Source of the DNA: Dehalococcoidales bacterium
Lineage (GTDB): Bacteria > Chloroflexota > Dehalococcoidia > Dehalococcoidales > Fen-1064
Direction: 5' to 3'
DNA length: 7,577 nucleotides
Assembly: GCA_016929875.1 (NCBI GenBank)
Contig: JAFGHZ010000038.1
Span: 1-7,577 of the forward strand
The notes beneath the pieces were generated by a model. The model did no database searches and was not told the DNA's origin. It saw only the letters and a list, made by a program, of their open reading frames with translations. The position numbers were made by a program, and so were the translations under genes. Positions 1 to 6,095 of this stretch are shown one piece after another (positions within the stretch are counted from its first letter, which is position 1; each line of letters starts with the position of its first letter).

Positions 1-1
1 A

Positions 2-412
2 CAAGCCGAAAAAGCGAGCCAACTGGCGAGAAATAGCGCTAAAATCGCTATGGAAGCGGCGGACAGGGCGATTATATTGACACAGCAGGCCACGGAGGAG
101 GCGGTCAATACATGGATGCAGGTATTTGCCGAATCCGTCGCCGGATTCTTGAAATCGGAACGTCTGGCTACGGGAATCGCCGAATCAATGGAAAAACAGA
201 CGAGGACGGTGCGCCGGGGCGAAGAGGCGGAGAGCAAAAAGAGCGGTAAGGGTACAGAACAGAGCGGGCAGAAGAACGTCCAGAGCGGTGACAGGCGAGG
301 TCCAACGGAATTCAGGAGGATGGTTGAGGACCGTTTGAATTTCCTGTCTGATATGTATGAGAGCAATAAAGATGTGCCGGGGCAACCGGACGAACCACAA
401 AAAGGAAAGTAA
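2..412 (+). CDS. Alanine-rich helical protein, 5' end outside window (phasin-like?)
   Basis: The frame is open from base 2, the first complete codon, so the true start lies upstream; the Met codon at base 50 is probably internal. 136 residues are visible. The first ~75 are predicted helical, rich in Ala, Gln and Glu, with an amphipathic segment around the residues TWMQVFAESVAGFLKSERL. Then comes a polar, Lys/Gly/Ser/Gln-rich linker with little hydrophobic content. Near the C-terminus there is another short helical stretch (FRRMVEDRLNFLSDMY) and a charged tail. No signal peptide or membrane segment is visible in this part. The pattern resembles phasins or PhaE-like granule-associated proteins, but I cannot identify the family from the fragment. 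The next gene on the same strand starts 42 bases after the stop and encodes another Ala-rich helical protein, so the two probably form one operon. Protein function is unassigned. Confidence 0.75.
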   Translation, partial: QAEKASQLARNSAKIAMEAADRAIILTQQATEEAVNTWMQVFAESVAGFLKSERLATGIAESMEKQTRTVRRGEEAESKKSGKGTEQSGQKNVQSGDRRGPTEFRRMVEDRLNFLSDMYESNKDVPGQPDEPQKGK

Positions 413-437
413 TTATTCTAGTGAAAGAATAGAATAA
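413..437 (+). repeat. Perfect 8-base inverted repeat between the two helical-protein genes
   Basis: TTATTCTA at 413-420 is the exact reverse complement of TAGAATAA at 430-437, with a 9-base loop. It begins directly after the stop codon of the upstream gene, and its right arm overlaps the start of the AAAGGAG Shine-Dalgarno sequence (436-442) of the next gene. The stem is almost all A-T pairs, so it would be a weak hairpin. It could tune translation of the downstream gene or be an mRNA processing site; it lacks the GC-rich stem and T-run of a terminator. Confidence 0.4.
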
Positions 438-453
438 AGGAGCGAGGATAGAA

Positions 454-912
454 ATGTCGAAACCGTCAGAAGAAAAGACCAATAAACCAGCTGAGGAAAG
501 AGAAGGGAAAATAGCTGAGGAGAGGACCGGTAAATCAATCGAAGCGAAAGGCGTAAAACCGTATGATGAGTTCCTGGGAAGGGCCCAAAAAGCCTACAGC
601 GCATATCTCGACGCACAGAAGGAAATATGGGTGGCTTACCGTGATACGGAACAGCAGACGGAAGCTGATTTTGTTAGAGCCGAAAACGCTGCTTTCTCAG
701 CATTAGATGCAGCATTGAATATGGCAGTTCAAGCCCAAAAAGCTACCGAGAAACAGGCGGAAGAAGCATATTTGAGAGCGAAGGAACAGTCGAAGGCGGC
801 TTATGAACAGAGTGCGCAGCAAGCCATGCAACTGTTCAACTCTGCAATAAAACAGGCCCGGGAGACGAAGAAAGCTGCGATGGAACAGGCGTGGAATATA
901 TTCGTTAAGTAG
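454..912 (+). CDS. Alanine-rich amphipathic helical (coiled-coil or phasin-like) protein
   Basis: A 152-residue protein. The ATG at 454 follows two Shine-Dalgarno-like stretches, AAAGGAG at 436-442 and GAGG at 444-447, the latter with a 6-base spacer. Residues 1-35 are a highly charged Lys/Glu-rich leader with near-repeats of the form PxEEKxxKxxEE. Residues ~36-150 look like one long helix with Ala, Gln, Glu and aromatic residues in a regular rhythm (AQKAYSAYLDAQKE, then AEEAYLRAKEQSKAAYEQ), typical of amphipathic helices that coat lipid or polymer surfaces or form coiled coils. There are no cysteines, signal peptide or transmembrane segment, so a cytoplasmic location is likely. Composition resembles phasins and apolipoprotein-like helices, but this is resemblance of composition only. 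It is co-oriented with a similar protein upstream and converges on the tubulin-like operon, whose end is 50 bases away. No terminator is visible in that gap. Function unassigned. Confidence 0.8.
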   Translation: MSKPSEEKTNKPAEEREGKIAEERTGKSIEAKGVKPYDEFLGRAQKAYSAYLDAQKEIWVAYRDTEQQTEADFVRAENAAFSALDAALNMAVQAQKATEKQAEEAYLRAKEQSKAAYEQSAQQAMQLFNSAIKQARETKKAAMEQAWNIFVK

Positions 913-962
913 TGCTGTTTGCTGTAGAGGGTTGGAATTCAGTAGCGGGATCGGGCAGGCAT

Positions 963-2138
963 TTAGATAAATGACGGGATATCGCGGAACGATGTTTCCA
1001 GTTCCTGATACTTCGAATCCTTGCCGTGTGAGCGTTTTTTGTTGGCGATATACAGGATGGCATTGTTAAATATATCGTTTACCCTTCTGACATTGGCTAA
1101 TTCCGAGAGAATGACAGCTACTTCCAGGGTATGTTTGGGGCGGGGGTAATCCCCGCTCCTAATTATTGAATTCGGGGCGAACTGTCTGAGAGCGATACTG
1201 AGTTCGCTGATTAGTCCCACCGCCATTTTATGCGTGGGACCGCTCAGCAAGTATAATGCCTTGTTAGCGTCTTTAGGTTCGCATTTCACAGATAAATCCG
1301 CCAGAGCGGAACTCATGGTTTGAATACCTTCCTGAGATTCGACGGCTTTACTCTGGAAGTGGTTTTGCTTTCTACCAGAGAAGAACTTGAAGGGTGGTTT
1401 TTTGGTGGAAGAGTGTCCGATAACCGTCCAGCCGGCAAGGGTCTGGATGATGTCTCCGGCGTCGACTGTTCTGGAACCGACGAATTCCGGAACTTTCTCT
1501 TCTCCGGCGCAAAGCAGGTTGTAAAAGGGTTCCGCCACCATTGCATTGATTCTCGCGAGGTTGGTGCTCAGGGATAAACCTTTTTTCACGAATTTCTGGT
1601 TGTCCACCAGGAAGACTGCATCGGATACCAGATATGCCGATTTCAGACACACGGCGCTATTGTAAACCGATCTGTCTTCGGTCGCTTCCTCATGCTTGAA
1701 GGGGAGTACAACGAGACAATATACCGGTTTTTCGGGGTAGTGGTCTTTTAGCACCTGCGCTACGACGGGCAATGTGCCCGAACCTGTTCCGCCAGCCGCG
1801 CTGGCGATAACAAGAAATGCGTCCGTTTCAGCCAACTCCCGTGCCTTGCCGATTGCCTCGAGGATTTTATCACTGTCTTCTTTAGCGACTTCAGCCGCAA
1901 TTTCGTTGATTTTTCCGACGCCGTGCCCGCTGGTGGTCCTGACGCCGATAAGTATGCGGTGGTCGAATTCACGTTTAATATAGGAAAGTCCTGTCAGATC
2001 TGCAGTATCCGTGTTAATTGCAAAAGTATCGGTGATGATATCGACAGAACGTTCGACACGCGCCCTCATTCCGAGCCGCGCAAATTCGGAAGCTATTCTA
2101 CCTCCGCATTGCCCACAACCGATTACTAATAATTTCAT
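963..2138 (-). CDS. FtsZ/tubulin-like GTPase, second gene of pair (degenerate T7 loop, FtsZ-like tail)
   Basis: A 391-residue protein of the tubulin/FtsZ superfamily, whose members bind GTP and polymerise head to tail in the cytoplasm. Visible motifs: nucleotide-binding T1 loop GCGQCGG (7-13), FtsZ-like INTDTADL (41-48), GHGVGK (71-76), and the tubulin signature AGGTGSG (115-121). The region after the T7 position, with PFYNLL at 204-209, resembles tubulin helix H8. At the T7 loop, where FtsZ and tubulin have NxD plus a second acid, this protein reads N193-L-A-R-I-N198: the first Asp is Ala and the second acid is Asn. Hydrolysis of a neighbour's GTP is therefore probably impaired (inference). 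The last residues are RDIPSFI, resembling the FtsZ C-terminal peptide that binds FtsA, ZipA or SepF. It starts 15 bases after the stop of its paralogue, in an A-rich gap with no Shine-Dalgarno sequence. The start is fixed by alignment to the paralogue from residue 1. It is not a canonical FtsZ; a CetZ-like or uncharacterised family is more likely. Confidence 0.88.
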   Translation of the reverse strand: MKLLVIGCGQCGGRIASEFARLGMRARVERSVDIITDTFAINTDTADLTGLSYIKREFDHRILIGVRTTSGHGVGKINEIAAEVAKEDSDKILEAIGKARELAETDAFLVIASAAGGTGSGTLPVVAQVLKDHYPEKPVYCLVVLPFKHEEATEDRSVYNSAVCLKSAYLVSDAVFLVDNQKFVKKGLSLSTNLARINAMVAEPFYNLLCAGEEKVPEFVGSRTVDAGDIIQTLAGWTVIGHSSTKKPPFKFFSGRKQNHFQSKAVESQEGIQTMSSALADLSVKCEPKDANKALYLLSGPTHKMAVGLISELSIALRQFAPNSIIRSGDYPRPKHTLEVAVILSELANVRRVNDIFNNAILYIANKKRSHGKDSKYQELETSFRDIPSFI

Positions 2139-2153
2139 TTTTGTTTTTTAGTA

Positions 2154-3329
2154 TTAGTATAAGGTAGGAATGCTGTTCCCTGCTTCATCGAGGGTTTTCA
2201 GCTTCCTTTCATTTTCTTCTTGCCGTCTCTTGAATTCAGGGATCAATTCAGTCGATTTTGTGTAGTATTTCCTGATCTTTTCGACGTTGGTCAATCCGGA
2301 GAACACCAGGTGTACGTTTAACGAATCTCTGTTCTGAGGATAGTCGCCGTTGCGGATAATAGCTTGAGGCGCCTTTGCTCTCAAGTAATCGCCCAACTCT
2401 TTTACCAGGTCCATGTTCATTTCTCTTGCCGGAGCGGAAAGTAGATATATCGCGGTTGCGGCATCGGCAGGGTTGCAGGCGACAGATAACTCGCTCATTG
2501 CTTCATCGAGAGCCCTGATGCCTTTTAAGGTCTGCGCACTTTTATCCATGAAATGGGTTATTTTTCTGAACTTGAGGTTGAATTTCTCCACTTCGGCTCT
2601 GCCGTATCCGATGACAGTCCAGCCCTTGAGGGTCTGGATAATGTCGCCGGCATCCAATGTCTTCGAGCCGATGAATTTCATTTTTTTCTCTTCTCCAGCG
2701 CACAGCAGGTCGTAGAAGGGGGCAACAATCATACGATTTATTTTATCGATATTCTGGAAGATGGTGCTGTCCTTTTTGATAAATCGCTGGTTATCAACCA
2801 GAAAAACAGCATTTGCGACGTTGTAAGCGGATTTCAAACAGGTTGCGGCATTATAGACTGTTCTCTCTTCGGTAGCTTCTTCATGTTCGAAGGGGAGGAT
2901 AATGAGATTGTAAATCGGTTTATCGAGATATCTTTCTCGAAGGACTTTAGTCATGACAGAGATGGAGCCGGAGCCGGTGCCGCCGGCGGCGGATGCTATC
3001 AGCAAGAAAGCGTCGGCTTCCAGGAACCGTTTTTCATTACGAATAGCGTCGAGAATTTTATCGCTATTTTCCTTGGCTATCTGGGCGCCGGTTTCATTGA
3101 TTTTACCCACACCATGTCCGCCGGTCTGCCGATTACCGATAAGAATCCTGTGGCGGTAATCTTTTGAAATGGTGTGAAGTCCGTTGAGGTCAGTGGAATC
3201 CGTATTGACGGCGATGACACAGGGAGCGATTTCGATTTTGCGGGAATGGCGCGCCATCGCATTCAGAGCGGCAAACTCATCTGCTATTCTCCCGCCGCAT
3301 TGACCGAAACCGATAATGTTGAGCTTCAT
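2154..3329 (-). CDS. FtsZ/tubulin-like GTPase, first gene of pair
   Basis: A 391-residue cytoplasmic GTPase of the tubulin/FtsZ superfamily and first gene of a two-gene operon. It has a clear Shine-Dalgarno sequence (GGAGG, complement of 3336-3340, 6-base spacer). Motifs: T1 loop GFGQCGG (7-13), where GQCG recalls eukaryotic tubulin; FtsZ-like VNTDSTDL (41-48); GGHGVGK (70-76); and signature AGGTGSG (115-121). The T7 region reads N193-I-D195-K-I-N198, followed by an H8-like stretch with APFYDLL (203-209). D195 matches the first T7 acid, while position 198, where FtsZ has Asp and alpha-tubulin has Glu, is Asn. It aligns without gaps to the downstream paralogue over residues 1-240, with about 147 identities by hand count. 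The C-terminal domain is followed by a charged tail from ~360 (EFKRRQEENERKLK) ending in SIPTLY, a weaker version of the partner's DIPSFI end. Likely role is a polymer-forming cytoskeletal subunit; cellular function is unknown. It does not look like the main division FtsZ. Confidence 0.9.
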   Translation of the reverse strand: MKLNIIGFGQCGGRIADEFAALNAMARHSRKIEIAPCVIAVNTDSTDLNGLHTISKDYRHRILIGNRQTGGHGVGKINETGAQIAKENSDKILDAIRNEKRFLEADAFLLIASAAGGTGSGSISVMTKVLRERYLDKPIYNLIILPFEHEEATEERTVYNAATCLKSAYNVANAVFLVDNQRFIKKDSTIFQNIDKINRMIVAPFYDLLCAGEEKKMKFIGSKTLDAGDIIQTLKGWTVIGYGRAEVEKFNLKFRKITHFMDKSAQTLKGIRALDEAMSELSVACNPADAATAIYLLSAPAREMNMDLVKELGDYLRAKAPQAIIRNGDYPQNRDSLNVHLVFSGLTNVEKIRKYYTKSTELIPEFKRRQEENERKLKTLDEAGNSIPTLY

Positions 3330-3358
3330 CTCTGGCCTCCAATTTTTAGGTTGTCGTA

Positions 3359-3387
3359 ATACTATATTGATTACAATAAAATGTCAA
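3359..3387 (-). promoter_or_regulatory. Sigma-70-type promoter of the tubulin-like operon
   Basis: On the minus strand a perfect -35 TTGACA (complement of 3382-3387) is separated by 17 bases from TAGTAT (complement of 3359-3364), a 4/6 match to the -10 consensus. Transcription would start near 3350, giving a ~20-base leader holding the GGAGG ribosome site. A short inverted repeat GTAAT...ATTAC (3356-3360 / 3370-3374) covers the -10 region, but the arms are too short to call an operator. Confidence 0.65.
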
Positions 3388-3428
3388 GGCAAGCTGGGAG
3401 CAAGAGTAGCTTTATATTTTATCCTATA

Positions 3429-3460
3429 CCCTCAAGCCGTTTAAGTCAAATTTTTGAGGG
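3429..3460. repeat. Inverted repeat between divergent promoters
   Basis: CCCTCAA (3429-3435) and TTGAGGG (3454-3460) are exact reverse complements, separated by 18 bases. They lie between the minus-strand tubulin promoter and the plus-strand promoter of the DUF3795 gene, just upstream of the latter's -35. It could be a binding site for a dimeric regulator of one or both genes. Seven-base arms with a wide gap can occur by chance. Confidence 0.3.
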
Positions 3461-3470
3461 TTGTGATTTT

Positions 3471-3499
3471 TTGTTTACTCTCGATTTTAGTGATAAAAT
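3471..3499 (+). promoter_or_regulatory. Promoter of the DUF3795-type gene (extended -10)
   Basis: TAAAAT at 3494-3499 is a 5/6 match to the -10 box and is directly preceded by TGA, giving the TGn extended -10 signature. A weak -35, TTGTTT at 3471-3476, lies 17 bases upstream. Transcription would start about 18 bases before the ATG, leaving just room for the GAGGTGA ribosome site (3510-3516). Confidence 0.55.
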
Positions 3500-3523
3500 A
3501 CCAGCTATCGAGGTGAAGCAGGA

Positions 3524-3973
3524 ATGAAAGAGGAATTAATCGCTCCTTGTGGAATGAACTGTAATATATGCACCGCTTACATGGCTTTGAAGAACGATAT
3601 TCGGAACAAAGGTGTCAGAGAAGCATATTGCGGCGGTTGCAGACCGAGGGACAAGCAGTGCGCCATTCTAAAAAGGGGTTGTACCTTACTTTCGGGTGGG
3701 GGAATAAAGTACTGTTATGAATGCGATGAGTTTCCCTGTGCCAATCTCATTAAGCTCGATAAGAAGTATAAAACTAATTTCAAGATGAGCATGATTGAAA
3801 ACCTCGAGTATATCAAGAAAAATGGTATCGCTAAGTTTCTTAAGAAAGAAGAGAAAAAGTGGCAATGCCACGAATGCGGTCAGGTAATCTGTTGCCATAA
3901 CGGTATTTGCTACGACTGCGGATTGAGCAAGCTGAGAGCCAAGAAGGACAAGCATCACTGGGTAAATAACTAA
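3524..3973 (+). CDS. Cysteine-rich DUF3795-type protein, putative metal binding
   Basis: A 149-residue protein with 16 cysteines. The start at 3524 follows GAGGTGA with a 7-base spacer. The N-terminus reads APCGMNCNIC (Cys 9, 13, 16), followed by CGGC (36-39), Cys46, Cys53, CYEC (64-67) and Cys72. This order is typical of the DUF3795 family, small proteins common in anaerobic bacteria and archaea whose function is not established. The C-terminal third adds CHEC (115-118), a Cys pair (123-124) and CYDC (129-132), which looks like an extra zinc ribbon. The middle (~75-113) is Lys-rich and helical. No signal peptide or membrane segment is present, so it is probably cytoplasmic. The cysteine pattern suggests zinc or Fe-S binding (inference). 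It is a single-gene unit with its own promoter and terminator, divergent from the tubulin-like operon, so a functional link to that operon is possible but unsupported. Confidence 0.85.
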   Translation: MKEELIAPCGMNCNICTAYMALKNDIRNKGVREAYCGGCRPRDKQCAILKRGCTLLSGGGIKYCYECDEFPCANLIKLDKKYKTNFKMSMIENLEYIKKNGIAKFLKKEEKKWQCHECGQVICCHNGICYDCGLSKLRAKKDKHHWVNN

Positions 3974-3998
3974 ACCCCGGGTAAATTGAGAATATGAA

Positions 3999-4032
3999 AA
4001 AGATGCCCCCGATTAAGAGCGGGGGCATCTTT
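3999..4032. terminator. Bidirectional intrinsic terminator
   Basis: AAAGATGCCCCCG (3999-4011) pairs perfectly with CGGGGGCATCTTT (4020-4032): a 13-base stem with an 8-base loop. The stem ends in A on one side and T on the other, and on the minus strand the run extends to TTTTT. It sits 25 bases after the DUF3795 stop and 29 bases beyond the stop of the minus-strand ABC ATPase, so it can end both convergent transcripts. Confidence 0.9.
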
Positions 4033-4061
4033 GCTTTAGCCGATAGTCCGTACGGTGCACT

Positions 4062-4766
4062 CTATTTGTTGAAGTGCACAAAGGTCCTGGATATTCTCCC
4101 GTCCTGCATTTCAATGACGGCGTCGGCGCCGGCGGCTATGCCGGCATCATGGGTGGCGATTACCAGTGTTCTTCCTTCTTTACTGAGACTGTGGAGCAGG
4201 TTCACAATCATGTTACCTGTTTTAGAATCAAGGTTGCCGGTAGGTTCATCTGCCAGAATGACGGACGGGTCGTTAGCCAGAGCCCGCGCAATCGCTACGC
4301 GTTGCTGTTCCCCACCGGAGAGCCGACTCGGATAGCGATAGTGTAGTTTCGGGCCGATTTTTACCTTTTCCAGCAACTGGAGTGCTTTATCCTGCTGTTC
4401 GGTTTTTTTTGTACCCATAAGATCCATGGGCAACATGACATTTTCTATCGCTGTCAGGTTAGCGACGAGATAGTAACTCTGAAAAACAAAGCCGATTTTT
4501 TGTCTTCGATACTGTACCTCTTTACCGCCGCGCAGCTCCGATATTTTTACCCCATCGACAATTATACTGCCGGAAGTAGGTTTATCCAGCGCTCCTAACA
4601 GGCTGAGTAGAGTTGTTTTTCCGCAACCACTGGGTCCTTTTAATGCTACTGTTTTCCCTCTGGGTATTTGAAAGCTTACCCCGTCCACCGCCGGTACTAC
4701 AGTAGGACCCGATTTAAAGTGCTTTACCAGGTCAGCAACCACAATTATGTTATCGTCGTTATTCAT
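4062..4766 (-). CDS. ABC transporter ATPase, MacB/LolD type
   Basis: Cytoplasmic ATPase subunit that powers the partner permease encoded just upstream. I choose the ATG at 4766 (234 residues), preceded by GGAGG (complement of 4776-4780) with a 9-base spacer. An in-frame ATG at 4793 would add nine residues but has no ribosome site and would enlarge the overlap with the permease gene. Motifs, numbered from the chosen start: Walker A GPSGCGKT (44-51), Q-loop Gln96 in FVFQSYYL, signature LSGGEQQR (149-156), Walker B VILADEP (169-175), D-loop GNLD (177-180), and switch His206 in ATHD. All catalytic residues are present. The LADEPTGNLDS stretch is characteristic of the LolD/MacB/FtsE branch. It overlaps the permease stop by 8 bases (ATGAATAA), implying translational coupling. 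The substrate cannot be read from the ATPase; MacB-type systems move lipoproteins, peptides or drugs, or act as mechanotransmission machines. Confidence 0.95.
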   Translation of the reverse strand: MNNDDNIIVVADLVKHFKSGPTVVPAVDGVSFQIPRGKTVALKGPSGCGKTTLLSLLGALDKPTSGSIIVDGVKISELRGGKEVQYRRQKIGFVFQSYYLVANLTAIENVMLPMDLMGTKKTEQQDKALQLLEKVKIGPKLHYRYPSRLSGGEQQRVAIARALANDPSVILADEPTGNLDSKTGNMIVNLLHSLSKEGRTLVIATHDAGIAAGADAVIEMQDGRISRTFVHFNK

Positions 4767-6063
4767 AGCGAAATACCTCCGCAGGTTTGACATGGCCTAT
4801 ATACCAGGCGGGAATTATGCTGGCGATAATCGACAGTACGATAGCCGTTGCCAGTGCGTAGAGGAAGATTTCGGGAGAGACTGCCACGTTAATCCCTGCG
4901 ATTCTGGTAATACCGCCCCCGAAAAATTCCATGGCACGCCCTCCGCCTGCCATCATCGTGTTAGACGAACCGCTTAGTAGTTTTGCCACGCTGTTGGCCA
5001 GGGGGAAAGTAATGAGGGCACCGATGATGCTGGCGGCGAGGCTTATAACCAGAGTTTCAATACTGAATTGAAGACCGATGTGCCAGCCGGAAGCCCCGAT
5101 GGCTTTTAAAATACCTATTTCTTTGACCCGCTGTCTCACCATCAGTGCTACAGAGAAGAGAATAACCACTGCGGCGACACCGAAGGCGGCGAACATCCCT
5201 ATCTGGCTGGCTTTGCCGGCGTTCGTTACAGAACCTCCTATTCGTTCGTACATGCTTTCGGCGGTGACGATATCGGCAGTATCCTCGTCGAAAATTTCGC
5301 GAATGGCGCTGACTACCCCATCGACATTGCTGACGTCGTCTGCGGTGACTGTCACGGAAGTCACCCCGGTAATGTCGAACAGGCGCTGGAAGGTGTCGAT
5401 AGGCATGACGAACATATTATCTCCAAACCGCTGACCGGTAGAGAATATGCCTATGACCTCTACTGTCGTGCCGTTTATATCTACTGTCGAACCCACGGTC
5501 AGGTCGTTTGCTTCGGCTAAATTCTGTCCGAATACGACGACGTCGGCATCGCTTTCGTCGAGGGTAAAGTAGCGACCCTCTGATATTTCCAGAGTAGCAC
5601 TACCCATCAAAGTGGGATTTGTAATAGAAGGGTCGAAACCCATAACGATTATGGACGATACAAACGTACGGAAAACTTGCCCTCCGTTGAAATTCGGTGG
5701 GGGAGCATCGTCGGTGCTGCCGGATGAAGAATCCGACGGAGCAGGTGTTTCCAGATTGTCGCCGGTGTAAATCGTTTGAGCGCTCGTTTGCACCGAGACT
5801 ACGTGAGATATAGATGCTAATTTATCCACTGCCGTTTCATCCAGCGAATCACTTCCTCCCATCATCCCGAATTGCCCCGCGGGCCTTACCTGAATTTCCG
5901 TACCGATATTCCCGCCTATCGAAGATAGCTGGTTGCTGGCGGCGCCATTTACCGTTGCCATCGTCAGGGCCAGTCCGATGCTGACGGTTAAAATGATTGT
6001 TATCAATGCGGTGCGCAGGGGATTGCGGATGACGTTACGCAACGAGCGTGTAACTATTCCCAT
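4759..6063 (-). CDS. ABC transporter permease, MacB/FtsX type
   Basis: A 434-residue membrane subunit with the MacB topology. There is a cytoplasmic amphipathic N-terminus (RSLRNVIRNPLRTALI), TM1 at ~18-37, a large extracytoplasmic MacB_PCD-like domain at ~41-285, then TM2 (~290-310), TM3 (~333-357) and TM4 (~399-421). The family hallmark RVKEIGILKAIGAS (312-325) follows TM2, and the protein ends in the usual KPAEVFRYE. Two low-complexity stretches are unusual: a Pro/Ser/Asp-rich insert at ~105-128 in the external domain and a Gly-rich loop at ~364-386 between TM3 and TM4. The start at 6063 has a strong ribosome site (AAGGAGG, complement of 6072-6078, 8-base spacer), and an in-frame stop lies two codons upstream. 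It is the first full gene of the operon, followed by its ATPase; no periplasmic adaptor (MacA-like) gene is next to it, as is common in bacteria without a typical outer membrane. Substrate unknown. Confidence 0.93.
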   Translation of the reverse strand: MGIVTRSLRNVIRNPLRTALITIILTVSIGLALTMATVNGAASNQLSSIGGNIGTEIQVRPAGQFGMMGGSDSLDETAVDKLASISHVVSVQTSAQTIYTGDNLETPAPSDSSSGSTDDAPPPNFNGGQVFRTFVSSIIVMGFDPSITNPTLMGSATLEISEGRYFTLDESDADVVVFGQNLAEANDLTVGSTVDINGTTVEVIGIFSTGQRFGDNMFVMPIDTFQRLFDITGVTSVTVTADDVSNVDGVVSAIREIFDEDTADIVTAESMYERIGGSVTNAGKASQIGMFAAFGVAAVVILFSVALMVRQRVKEIGILKAIGASGWHIGLQFSIETLVISLAASIIGALITFPLANSVAKLLSGSSNTMMAGGGRAMEFFGGGITRIAGINVAVSPEIFLYALATAIVLSIIASIIPAWYIGHVKPAEVFRYE

Positions 6064-6095
6064 CCTCTACGCCTCCTTCCCATTAGCTGGCACAT
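6054..6095 (-). CDS. Possible 13-codon leader ORF overlapping the permease start
   Basis: An ATG at 6095 opens a 13-codon frame (MCQLMGRRRRGWE) ending in TAG at 6054-6056. It is preceded by a perfect AGGAGG (complement of 6101-6106) with a 5-base spacer. It overlaps the first 10 bases of the permease gene in another frame, and the permease's own ribosome site lies inside it. Arg-rich with one Trp. It may couple translation to the permease or act as a regulatory leader peptide, or the second ribosome site may be accidental. No protein-level evidence can be given. Confidence 0.3.
   Translation of the reverse strand: MCQLMGRRRRGWE

Noticed and set aside
50..52. ATG at 50 as the true start of the first gene
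   Set aside because: The frame is open back to the window edge with the same Ala/Lys-rich helical character and there is no ribosome site, so the start is most likely outside the window.
913..962. Terminator between the convergent helical-protein and tubulin-like genes
   Set aside because: No GC-rich stem followed by a T-run is seen on either strand.
2553..3167. 204-codon plus-strand open frame antisense to the first tubulin-like gene
   Set aside because: It lies wholly inside a gene with clear motifs and a good ribosome site, has no recognisable domain, and reads as a translation shadow of the opposite strand.
3356..3374. GTAAT/ATTAC inverted repeat over the tubulin -10 box as an operator
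   Set aside because: Five-base arms with a 9-base gap in AT-rich DNA are expected by chance.
3994..4335. 113-codon plus-strand frame starting inside the terminator
   Set aside because: It runs antisense through the ABC ATPase including the signature region, begins at the terminator stem, and has no promoter or ribosome site.
4403..4410. Run of eight A on the coding strand of the ATPase gene as a slippage site
   Set aside because: The frame stays intact on both sides with all ABC motifs, and a single A8 run without a downstream structure or alternative product is not evidence of programmed slippage.
4767..4793. Upstream ATG at 4793 as start of the ABC ATPase
   Set aside because: No ribosome site precedes it and it would enlarge the overlap with the permease gene; the ATG at 4766 has GGAGG at 9 bases and gives the usual family N-terminus.
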